Source of the DNA: Nematostella vectensis | Lineage: Eukaryota > Cnidaria > Anthozoa > Actiniaria > Edwardsiidae | Length of the DNA: 64,000 nucleotides | Direction of reading: 5' to 3' | Assembly: GCF_932526225.1 (NCBI RefSeq) | Contig: NC_064041.1 | Location: forward strand, 3,486,699 to 3,550,698 | Translations under genes and position numbers: made by a program | Part shown: positions 1-12,300 of the stretch, in pieces | How the letters are laid out: every line of letters begins with the position of its first letter | Numbering within the stretch: the stretch's first letter is position 1 | Notes under the pieces: model-generated | Told to the model about the DNA's origin: nothing | Databases searched by the model: none | What the model saw: the letters and a program-made list of their open reading frames with translations, nothing else

Positions 1-245
1 TTCCAAACTCCTTAAGATATGTACCCTTTTTCAGTTTTTGTATTGTAGCTACTGGTGAGTGGTTGCCTTAGAGGGCAGAGTATGGACCTTACAGGGGAGT
101 CTTCCAAATTCCTTTAGATATGTACCCTTTTTCAGTTTTTGTATTGTAGCTACTGGTGAGTGGTTGCCTTAGAGGGCAGAGTATGGACCTTACAGGGGAG
201 TCTTCCAAACTCCTTTAGATATGTACTCTTTTTCAGTTTTTGTAT
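1..245. repeat. 101-bp tandem repeat in the intron before E1
   Basis: About 2.3 copies with a period of 101 bp (the word gtagctactggtgagtgg recurs at 45 and 146). Each copy has ctactg|gtgagtgg, a good 5' splice-site match. The upstream exon is outside the window, so it cannot be told whether this array also copies an exon end. Confidence 0.85.
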
Positions 246-292
246 TTTAAACTAAATTGTACTGATTAAATAAATGATTCTGGGTCTTATAG

Positions 293-373
293 GCGTTTTT
301 AGACAACTTTCAAAAAGCGAAGGAAGCAATGGAATACGCAAGAAAGAGCGCTACTGAAAAAGCTGCGGAAAAG
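293..373 (+). CDS. VPS13: VPS13 exon E1, residues 1-27
   Basis: Acceptor cttatag, donor gtaatg, phase 0 to 0. [20 protein letters not shown] matches the VPS13A segment around AFIDNFQAAK.. . It is a helical linker inside the groove rod. Confidence 0.9.
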
Positions 374-3300
374 GTAATGTTCCGTCATAGGTGTAAAAGT
401 AATCATTAATATAAAAATCGTTAATATAAAATGGTTTGTTTATACATATTCTATTATTTTTTGGAATTACACTTAAACATTTATCACATAATTTAAATGA
501 CTCTACACATAGCTTATTAGTTAGTTATATGCAAAGGCTAGGATATACGGGAAAAGATGTGAGAATGTTTTATTTGTTATTAATATATCACAGTTGTGCG
601 TTTCCTTGGTTGGAGGACTTATGATGTTATGTCGCTCCCACAGATTCAAGATATTCAGTCCCAGGCTGCGCGAATTAAACTGACGGTTTCGATCCAGGCT
701 CCTTTCATCATTATCCCTGTCAACTCCCATTCCCGTGATGCACTGGTGGCTGATCTAGGTCAGCTTGTTGTCTCGAATTCCTTCAAGCTTCACAGCCCTG
801 CGACCAAACCCGACGGCTCTGATGCAGTAATAGTTGATAACATGGTGGTGGAGCTGTCCTCTGTGAAACTCTCCAGGTATAAAGTATAACTAGAATGACT
901 ACAGATAAGCTGTAGAAAACCTACGGCCGACGAAGGGCTATTGCTCGAAATATCAACACAACTACTCTATGTTACAGAGGCGTACAACATACTTTTTCAA
1001 CCTTTGTGTTGATTTATAGCATGTCTGCAGGTATATGAACTCTCCAAAAGCCAGTGAAAAGGTTGACCATAAAAATCCTTGTCAGCCACGTTTTTTACAT
1101 TTAATATCGTAAGGCACATTTGGTAAACTCTTGAAATAATCATCTAAAAACAAAGTTTGATAGTCTATCTGCCAAATTCAATCGAAAGCATCGCATTGGC
1201 TTCCCCAAATCAGTCGATGGTAATGGATGCTTTTTCAAACTTGGCACTTTGCTAGGATGACAAAAAGGCGGCTAACAAAGGCTGTTTTAAAAAAACTGTT
1301 ACATAATAATGATTTCCAGATCTATTCAACAGACTTTATCTTGCTTGCGAGAAATGTGAGTTGGCAACTGTGTATTGTACCCACTGGAGATCGCTGAGCC
1401 TTTTTAAAGAACCCACCTCTTTTTGACTCAAACCACTGTAATGTCTCACTTTCAGAACGTATTTTCTTCAAGACTCGTGCCAACCTTATTTTCTTCCCTT
1501 TACGTTGCTGACATTGTGTTCCACACTTGTATTTCAAGGGCGCTGATCGGAGAAGGAGACCAGATCGTTGCATCTTCTGTCATCCTGGAGCCACTCAACC
1601 TCACCATCTACCTGGCACGCAGCCTCTCCGCCTGGTACCACAAGATTCCAGGAATTGACGTCACTGGGGAACTGTGTGCTGTGAAGGTGATCAACTCACT
1701 TCAACAGACTGTCTAACCAACTACTACTCATTCAATGATTTGTGCTACTTGTAAGGGCTGATTGTGATGTTGTCCCACGCTGACTTCGAGACCTTGTGAT
1801 AACGCCTTTGAAATTTTTATTACTCATAATTAGCAATCTCACAGGTTATATGTAAAATGCTCCATTTCATTCCTTTAACCAACGCCGTTGACTTAATGCT
1901 AATCGTTATTTGTTTTCGTTTTTTTACCAGATGTGTACGGGTGAGCTGGATCTCTCCACTATTCTGGCGGTTATCTTTCAGAATCTCGGCGAAGGGCAGA
2001 GTGACATCCAAGGTATGCCTCTCTCAAGTCAAGCGCTTTTTTTAGTTATTTTACCACAATGGCATTGTCGAGATAAAACTGCCTTGACTGGTAAAGTTAT
2101 GGCTTTATTATCAAGTCGTTTTCAAACCTCTCTTGGCTTAAAATCAATATTCGAATAATATTCGACTTAAACTTTCTAATTGTAAAATAAGTAATCTTAT
2201 TCGTAAATCGACTAATACACTCATCTTCGACAGTACCTTGAATCCCTTGTTTGTTGTATAGAATAACATGACTCACTATGTACTAGAATGTTATACATAT
2301 CCTGCTGTGATTTAACAGGCCAAAACTGTCGCGAACTCGTACTAAAACAATGGATACAATACACCAAAAACTGGAATTTTTGTCTTTAATAAGACTTCTT
2401 CAGGGCAGACTGTACTGCTGTGATTTAAAAAGCCCAAACTGTCGCGATCTCGTACCAGAACAATGGATACAATACACCAAAAACTGGAACTTTTGTCTTT
2501 AATAAGACTTCTTCAGGGCAGACTGTACTGCTGTGATTTAAGTGCTTATATTATTGTAGACGAGCCATCTGTCGAAAGTTCAGGTGAAGGGGCGATCGTC
2601 CCGGAAGTTGGCGGTAAGTTATGCTTTTGGGACAATCTTTTGTTGAATTTTGATGTTCCTTAGCCTTCTAAATGCTTTTCTTTCTGTTTCATTTTTATCT
2701 GTTCTTAAGAAAGTGTTAGACCCTATTTTTCCTGAACTATTGTGCATGTTTTTTCTACAGTAAGAGATGTTTATTATCGCCTTATATTCTTTTATAAGGC
2801 TGCGATACCGTCTACGGCCTTTGTATATAGTTGTTAAACTGTTTGTTTTCAGCGGTTATCCCCTGATACATATTTACTGTTTTAATTTATGTGGTCAGAT
2901 GGCAGTGTGGCGGTCGTCCCATCGAGTACTCCTGCTACTGAAGTGTATGACACGGTCAAGTTTGACTTTAAGATCGAGAGCGTGTCCGCTGTCTTGTACT
3001 GGAAGGAGTCAACAGAACTGGTATGAAGTTATATACATTGTCATAAGGCTGATTTAGACAGTACCATTTAGTCGTATGCTACTTGCCCGCGACACCTCTA
3101 CAACTCCAGTCGTAGAGTGGAAATCATCCTGCAACTATCGGCTAGCCTGCTTGCAGGCGGTACTCGGTGTTTTTATTGCGGAAAACCCTCTCCGTTCGGT
3201 GATCGGGCGCCATCTTGTATTTAAGCGGCGTCGTTACTGGGGGCGAGCGCAAACCCCCGGGAACCACGCGGCTTAAAATACAAGATGGCGCCCGATCACC

Positions 3301-6300
3301 GAACGGAGAGGGTTTTCCGCAATATTAAAACTGAGTACCGCCAGCAAGCAGACTATTATTGGCAGATGGTCCCAATGATCAAATTTGGGATATTTTGGGT
3401 GGTATTTCGAGGTTTCTTTATCAACCTCCTCCTCGTTAAACCCACAGAAAGACGTAGCTGTCACTAGAGATCCCGCCTGCTGTCTTGGCCAGTTCTCCAT
3501 TGTTGCTCTTAGTGCGAGCGGTAACATGAAGTCCGACATGTCCCTCACGGCAGCCGTGTCACTACAAAGCTGTATCCTGGATGACATGAGACCCGAGAGC
3601 AAGATGGGCGTCACAAGGTAGTCCCCATTATCTCCCCTGCACTAGAACATGAGACCCGTAACAGGCTCAACAAGTTAGTCCCCATCAAACCCCCTCCCCC
3701 ATGCACTAGGACATGAGACCCGAGAGCAAGATGGGCGTCACAAGGTAGCCTCCTTATCCCCCCCCCCCCATACACTAGGACATGAGACCCGAAATAACAA
3801 TTGGCGTCACAAGGTAGTCCCCATTATCCCCTCCCTTTCCCATGCACTAGGACATGAGACCCTAGAGCAAGGTGGGCGTCACAAGGGAGCCCCCCATAAC
3901 TCCCCCTGCCACATCCACTAGGACATAAGACTCGATTTAACAATGGGTGTCACAAGGTAGTCCCCATTATCTCCCCTGCACTAGGACATGAGAACATTGA
4001 GGACGTAAAATGGGTGTCACAGGATAGCCTCCATTATTCCCCTGCGCTAGGAAATGAGAACATTGAGGACGTAAAATGGGTGTCACAGGATAGCCTCCAT
4101 TATTCCCCTGCGCTAGGAAATGAGAACATTGAGGATGTAAAATGGGCGTAACAAGATAGTTCCCATTGTTCATCAGTTGCGTATCTGTCTCACAAATACT
4201 GTTTTAGGGCAAGCTAAGGGTGTGATATTACAGTGTAATTTGCGTATGGCCCAGTAAACCATCAAAGGTCATGTGGGATACTTCATGTGAGCTTACGTCT
4301 CTCCTCTAATGGCGCGTTAATGAGTAACACATGGCCCACGTGTCCCCTTTAACCCCATCTACATTCCTTTATCTTTCAAGCTGTACAAAATGCAATGCAT
4401 GATGTTAAGGTGATGTGACTCCTTTAACTTATTTATCTGCAGAATGATGGACCGCTTTATTGGAGCAGAGGGTAAGGCCGCCAACATGGTGGACGTGAAA
4501 TTCGACCAATCAGCGAGCCTCAGCAAACAGAGTAAGTATTGAGATGTTCCATCTAACCTTCTTACACAGCTTGACTACTTGTGGTAATATTACCTACACG
4601 AGAAAAACTTTAGACTTCACACTTTTAGTTAGACTAGTCTGCAGTTCAGGTTGGAGTTCAGGCTGATCTGCATCGGCAAGTGATTAGATCATCATCAATA
4701 CTAGTATTTCAAGAAAGTAAATACATGAAGTTGGAAAAGCAGGGGCGTAGCCAGGGGGTGGCCTAGGGGGCCCGTGCCCCCCTTTAAAGCAGCCAAAAAA
4801 TACAGTAAATGAGACATTGTCTAAAATACAGGAGAAAATGCATTGAAAGTCCCTTTTGGCCCCCCTACTGTTAAAAATTCTGGCTACGCCGCTGAAAAGT
4901 ATTAATAATCAGGAGAAAGGAACACGGGAATCCCACGATCAACGACATTTTGGCGAGCCTGTTTATTAAAAGGAAAAACAGTTTGCACTAACGTTTAGCG
5001 AGTTTATCATGATTGATGGTTTGTAAAAGGCAAGAAAGAATCCCAACAATACTAATCTTATCCTAACGCGATATGACAGCTCTGTATTTGACTTAGCACG
5101 CTCCTTTGATTTCAAATTATGCTTGTTTCTCCATGCTGTTTTCCTAGTCACTATTGACGTGAACAGTGTGCACGTGGTGGCGAACCTGGAATTCTTGCTG
5201 GTGCTGGCGAACGTGTTTACGACAGCACTTACCGAGGCCCCGCCCAAACCACCCTCAGGTACGGATGATTCTCAAATTATTGCTCGTCTTGCTGTGACCT
5301 AGATTTGTGCATCTAATTTGTCCTTGAAGGTGACAGTGATTGCTTATGGCTTATGAAGTTTTATACCAAAATATAACACTTTATTCAAATCGTTAAATGT
5401 ATAAGAAATTTAAATTTGATTTAAATTTGCTTGTTTTTCAGCGCTTTGTAGACCACTATTCAAATACTATAATGCTGCAAAAGGGCTGTCCTAATCGCTA
5501 CCTCTCACTCAATATTTAATATTAAAGAAAGCTAATCACGCCGCCAATTTACGCTCCCGCACAATATCAAGTGACGCAAAGAATCCATTTCCATCCGCTA
5601 ATTTAAGCAAGTAATTGAGAAACTTTCAATCAAATAACCTTGATGAAGTATGAGACTTCAATCGTGGATGGTTATTTTGAAGTTTTCTTGCTAATAAACA
5701 ACTATATTGTCAATTGTAAACAATAACAAAGGATTGGCTGATCGACATTCTTTTATCCGTTGTTGTGCCCACTGTATTGTTTTACAGTTTCAGTAGAAAC
5801 AAGCCAAGCATTGACTAAAGTCAAGCCGTCTGCCCTGGCCCCTGCCCCACCCCCTGATAAGGAACCCCCCGAGATGCGGCTAGCCTTCAGCGTCAAGCAT
5901 CCTGAGATCGTGCTGCTCGCAGATGCTAAGGACAAGGCTACTCACGCGCTCTTTTTAAAGGTGGGGGGATAACTTAGTTTCTGGCTGATTTGGATATTTT
6001 AGTGCTTTACAAATATGGATAACTTAGTGTCAGGCCGATATGGATAACTTACTGCCTGGCCCTTATGGACAACTTAGTGTTTGGCAGATATGGATAACTT
6101 AGTGTTTTGCCAAAATGGATAACTTAGTGTTTTGCCAATATGGATAACTTAGTGTCTGTTTGAAATGGATATCTTATTTTCTAGCAGATATGGATAACTT
6201 AGTGTCTGGCCGATATGGATAACTTAGTGTCTGGACTATATGGATAACTTAGTGTCTCACCGATATGGATAACTTAGCGATGGCAGATATGGATAACTTA

Positions 6301-9300
6301 GTGCTGGCACATATGGATAACTTAGTGTCTGGCCGATTTGGATAACTTAGTGTCTGGCCGATATGGATAGCTTAGTGCATGGACGATAGCTAAGTGCCGT
6401 TTTATCCATAAAAAGTGATTCGCTGTTAATTTTTGAACGTTTTGTTCCTTTCAGAACACTCTTGAATTTAATCTGATCATGGCCGAAGGGCAACAGAAGA
6501 TGTTTGGTTACATCAAGAACCTGAACATCACCTCCGCAGCATTCGACCTCAAGAACAGAGCAGCCACCAAGTCGCAAGTCCTCTACCTTTCACAGCTGGC
6601 ATTGCACGGGTCCGCCCCGGAAGGAGAGTGCCTGCGCATTGACGTCAGGACCAGTATCGCCCAGGTCCACGTGTCTCCCGCCACCATCAAGACCATGACT
6701 GCTTGCCTTATGTCACTAGCGCCCGCACAGGTAGGGCGATGAACTACATCCCTTGATGGGAAGGAAGGGGGGGGGGGGGTTAAACGCACATGTCGCCCTC
6801 CATTATCGAGACTATGACTGCTTGCTTAATGTCGCCAGTAGCTGCACAGTTAGGGCGTGGCCTCACCACATGGAGGAGGCCTCACCACATGGAGAATCTG
6901 ACCACCGTTTCGTTCTAAAAAAACGTCCACAGAGATTATTAAGAAAATTTTATTCATTCACGCCTAATTTTTAAGTATTTTACTGCATTTTGTAAGACTT
7001 TGACAAGATTAATGGTATCTTCCGATGGAAGAACGGCTATTTTTAATTAGCATGACACATGGCATGACACATGACATAAAATACTTGACGACGACAAAAT
7101 ACTCGAATGTTTATATGCTGCCTTTGTTGGTTTTGTAGGGTCAAAGCGATAAAAATAATGTTATTGATGATGACGTGACATTGTGGAGCGAGAAAGAAAT
7201 TGACAAAAAGTCAAAATGGTACCTCACACCAGCCCCCAAGGACCAGCTCGTGCCAGGCCAGCGCGTCCTAGGCCGGTGGCCCAAGAACAATTCATATCAC
7301 CTGGCATATGTGGCTAAGATAGACAGCAGAGTACACTTACAGTTTGATGACAAAGACACCATTGCGCATGACGTCAATGATATTGCTGCTGTTGTGATTG
7401 ATGTCGTCCCCGATGAAAAGCAGCTAAAGGTGTGGCGGTGTGACTGAAGGGGTTGACAATTAGACAGGAGGGGTAGGGAATGGATTTAAGGGGAGATGGG
7501 TGGAGATCGGATCTCAATGTGTGTCTGAAGGGTTTAAAATTAGAGGGGAGGTTTGTGGATAGGATTTGAGTGGGGAAGGCTGGGGACTGGAACTGAAGAG
7601 TTTACATGGGGAGGGGAGAATATAGCTTTGAGGGAAGAAGAGTGGGGATTGATGGATGCCAGCGATGTTTTCCAATGAGTGATATGTTTAATTTTAGGTC
7701 GGGTCAGCAGTAATTGCCAAGGATCCCAAGGCCGGGTACTACTACACCAGAGGGAAGATCACTAAGATAGATCAAACCCAGGGGTACCATGTCCAGTACA
7801 TCGACGGCCAGGAAGCCTGGAACCCAATCCAGCAAGTCCGGGTACTCACACTAAAGAGACAAGGAGGTGAGAAGGGCAAAAGGACACTGGGGAATTGAAA
7901 CAGAAACTGGGACTTTGAAAAATAGACACCGGTAAATGTAAACAAATACACTTATATATCAAGACTTTGATGTCACTGCTTGTCATCTATCTCTAAACGA
8001 GTAAATACTGTACATCAAGTTAACAGTATACAAAAGGCAACCAGGGATACATTCAAGAATGAGCTCCGAACCTCAAAGCTAAACTGTCAAGAACTGGAAC
8101 ACTTGAGTCGAGTGGTATATTATGCTATATATGCTTATTGATTATTGATATTCTATAAATATTAGTATAATTCTGGTATAAAAACGATTGATAAGTGGGA
8201 AGACTTGAGTCACCGTTGTCTAAACATGTTTTCGACATTTTTTTTTCTTTTAGTGAAAGATGACGAGATAGTCCCGTCCAGTATCGTATACGTTAGACAC
8301 AAGGGGGATTGCTACTACCCAGGGTTCATAGCGAGCAAGCTCAGCACGCGGTACACAGTTCGCACGTACTCCGGCGACAACGTGAACCTCAGCATACACG
8401 ACACACCTTCAGTTATACTGGATAAGGTAAGCATAAGCGACACACCTTTAGTTATACTGAATAAAGAAATCGCATACACGACACACCTTCAGCTATACTG
8501 GATAAGGTAAGCATATACATTTTCAATTATACTGGATAAGGTAAGCATACACGACGTACCTTCAGTTATACTGGATAAGGTAAGCATAAACGACACACCT
8601 TTAGTTATACTGGATAAGGTAAGCATACACGACACACCTTCAGTTATACTGAATAAGGTATTCGCGTACACGATACACCTTCAGTTATACTGGATAAGGT
8701 AAGCATACACGATACACCGTCAGTTATACTGGATAAGGTATTCGCGTACACGATACATCTTAAGTAAAACTGGATAAGGTAAGCATACATGACACACCTT
8801 CAGTTATACTGGATAAGGTAAGCATACACGGCACACCACTTTTATGGCACGGATGATTGTGTAAAAAATATATATTGCATTGAGATCGTTAGAAGGTTGC
8901 ATGAAGCACTCTGCTTGCTTTTTTTTTGGTTGTGCATAGCATTTAATGTACATAGCATTACCATTCCGTAAAGCAGCTCTTCACTGTAATCACCCTCCCC
9001 ACAAACCATCACTTGACGTGATTATTGTATTGCTTCGGTCTCAATAATTCTACGTGTTTCTGTTTGCAGGTCCCGCGTCCTGAGTCAATCCATGTGGGAA
9101 GCACTGTCATCGGCAGCTGGAGGGACCGGGAATTTTGGTACCGCGGTCGTGTCATAGAAACTCGTAAGGAGGGAGAGGTCGATGAGTTTCTTGTGCGGTT
9201 CGAGGACGACGACCAAGTTTGGCATTCGGTTGACGAAATCAGAGTAGTACCTCTTGCTAAACATGACGGTAAGGCATACAGGCATACTAAAGATACATAC

Positions 9301-12300
9301 GTTGTTTTCCATCTAGGCAATGGCTTGTTGCACGATTATTTTGGCATATTTCCAGTTGCCACGTAGATTCACACTTGATCTCACGCACACGTTGCTGTCA
9401 GTGTTTTTATGTTCCTTCATAATAACCGTGATGTGTTCCTTCATAATGTGGATGTTAAAGCGGCAAAGTCACCAGTTTACTTCCGGTCGATTCCCTAACA
9501 AACTCCGATGATTTTAACGGAAAACGCGAACAGTTTTTCAAAAATGTAAAAGCAGTGTGTCGATTGGAAGTTTCTTTGAGAATGTGACTGATAATTTAAA
9601 TGCGAATGGCCTGTTTAACGCTCGGATTCTAATAGATACTTTTGTCTCTTGTCGGTGAGGTTTCTGTCGGCGCTCCGGAAGTAAACTAGTTCGATTGCAG
9701 CTTCAAATGCACAGACATTATTCAACGAGCATATAGATATATACATAGATGGTGGTGGAACCTCTACTTATGCCGTATTGACCTAATTGCTACGTGTTTT
9801 TTTCCCTTTTGCTAAATAAAGTTGGTGAAGGTGCGATTGAGCTTGGTTCATCTGTCTGGGCGTGGTGGTCTGGTATCAACTACTACAACGCCTATGTGTC
9901 TCACAAGGGCTCCAAGCTACACGTGGACTTCTATGACGGCGACAAACACTTGTACGACGTCAAGGATGCCATGGTTACCGTACTCCCGGATGTTGACCCC
10001 AAACCAAGAGATCTGAAACTTGGAACCAAGGTCATTGCCAAGTTCAAGAAGAACGCGAAAACGTACTTCTCAGGTAAAGATGGCTTATCCTTTTTATCTT
10101 TTTTCAATTTCGGACTGGCTTTTACGATGGGCCGTATTGAGAAATAAACTATTACCTTTTGCCAAAATACTTACCTTTGTAACACTTTCTCAATTCGGCC
10201 CTCCCTACTTGAGACAACTTGTATTCCATTTATCTAGAAATGAAGCGATATGCTTGATATTTTAAAGTAAAGGAAAGGAAATATCTAATTTTGAAAGGTA
10301 AAGGACATGACATGCCTAAAGGTAACAGGATGGATATGTCTAATATTCAAAGGTAAAAGAAAGGATATGTCTAATATTCAAAGGTAAAAGAAAGGTTAAG
10401 TCAAATATTCAAAGGTAAAAGAAAGGATATGTCTAATATTCAAAGGTAAAAGAAAGGTTAAGTCAAATATTCAAAGGTAAAAAAAAGGATATGTCAAATA
10501 TTCAAAGGTAAAAGAAAGGTTAAGTCAAATATTCAAAGGTAAAAGAAAGGATATGTCTAATATTCAAAGGTAAAAGAAAGGTTAAGTCAAATATTCAAAG
10601 GTAAAAGAAAGGTTAAGTCAAATATTCAAAAGTAAAAGAAAGGATATGTCTAATATTCAAAGGTAAAAGAAAGGATATGTCTAATATTCAAAGGTAAAAG
10701 AAAGGTTAAGTCAAATATTCAAAGATAAAAAAAGGATATGTCAAATATTCAAAGGTAAAAGAAAGGTTAAGTCAAATATTCAAAGGTAAAAGAAAGGTTA
10801 AGTCAAATATTCAAAGGTAAAAGAAAGGTTAAGTCAAATATTCAAAGGTAAAAGAAAGGATATGTCTAATATTCAAAGGTAAAAGAAAGGTTAAGTCAAA
10901 TATTCAAAGGTAAAAGAAAGGATATGCCTAATATTCAAAGGTAAAAGAAAGGATATGTCTAATATTCAAAGGTAAAAGAAAGGTCAAGTCTAATATTCAA
11001 AGGTAAAAGAAAGGATATGTCTAATATTTAAAGGTAAAAGAAAGGACATGTCTAATATTCAAAGGTAAAAGATAGTATATGTCTGATATTCAAAGATAAA
11101 TAATGTTAGATATTCACCTTGCAGGCCAGATTGCCGAAGTGGACAAAACACGCGAGGATAAGAAGATCTACAAAGTGAAGTTTGATGATGGCGACGAAGG
11201 CTGGGCCTCGCTGTACCATATTCGTCTGCTGCCAGATGATGCTATCCCCGGTGCAGGTGAGCCAACCCATCGTTAAGATTTTATCCATTGGCATCTGTCC
11301 ACTATATACTTCCTTACAACTATTGGACATCAAATATGGTTTGTCCAAGTTTGTTCAACTCCGAGAATTATAAGTTCGCAGTGGCCCTGGCAAAAAGTGC
11401 TTTTGTATTGATCAAAAGACTAAACAAGAACAACCTTTAGATTGAGAGGTTTTCACCCTTCGTTATTGAGGGTACAATGAAGTGCACTTTCTGCGGTTTT
11501 CGATTGGTTACTGAGCCATCGATTGTTTTACTCCGGACTGTCTCACTTAAAATCGGTGTTCTCTGAGCGGTTACTCGAATCCTTCTTCTGTTTCTTCTCA
11601 TTGAGGGAAATGTGTTTAATTCTTGTTTCCTGGCTGAACTTTACTTCATGCTCTTTTCCTCTAATTTAAAACCAGTCAGAATAACGGACCTGTTGGTTAA
11701 AAATTAAATAATAATATAAATGATAATCAAAGTTGAGTTCATTTTCTTGATTTTATTTATCTAATTAATTATTATTTTTTTATTATAGATATTCTTGTTT
11801 GATTTATTTTGTTTTGATTTATTTCAATGTGTTGGTATTTAATTATTTTCTTTACATAACTATGTGCCTAACTAACGTACGTTAATACGCATGCGTCAAT
11901 TGAGGGGGTCACCGTTTAACTGAAAATTTGGACAGTGATTGGTTGGTAGTCGGGCGACTGGCAAAAGAGGGTAAGGACACGCGCTCATCGCTTATTGCTA
12001 ACGTTGAAGTTCCAGTTAGCTGTTACCAGCCTTACTCGTGCATCATGACATACAGGTCCCTCATGTCTCCACTTCGTTGCAAGTGATTTGCTCTTACTAG
12101 GTACCTAGCACATAGCCCGGTGCTACTAGTGTTTGGTTATGGAGAAAAGCCAGTTTTTTTGTTTGTTCGTCGAAGGTAGTGTAGAAATCCCAGACTTGAT
12201 GTGTTCCTTATTCATTGGTCTGATGTGTCGTCGTCCTAAACTATGGGCGACTCACACAGTATCAATTTTATTCATTATTGCGTGAATTTCAACTTTGAAA

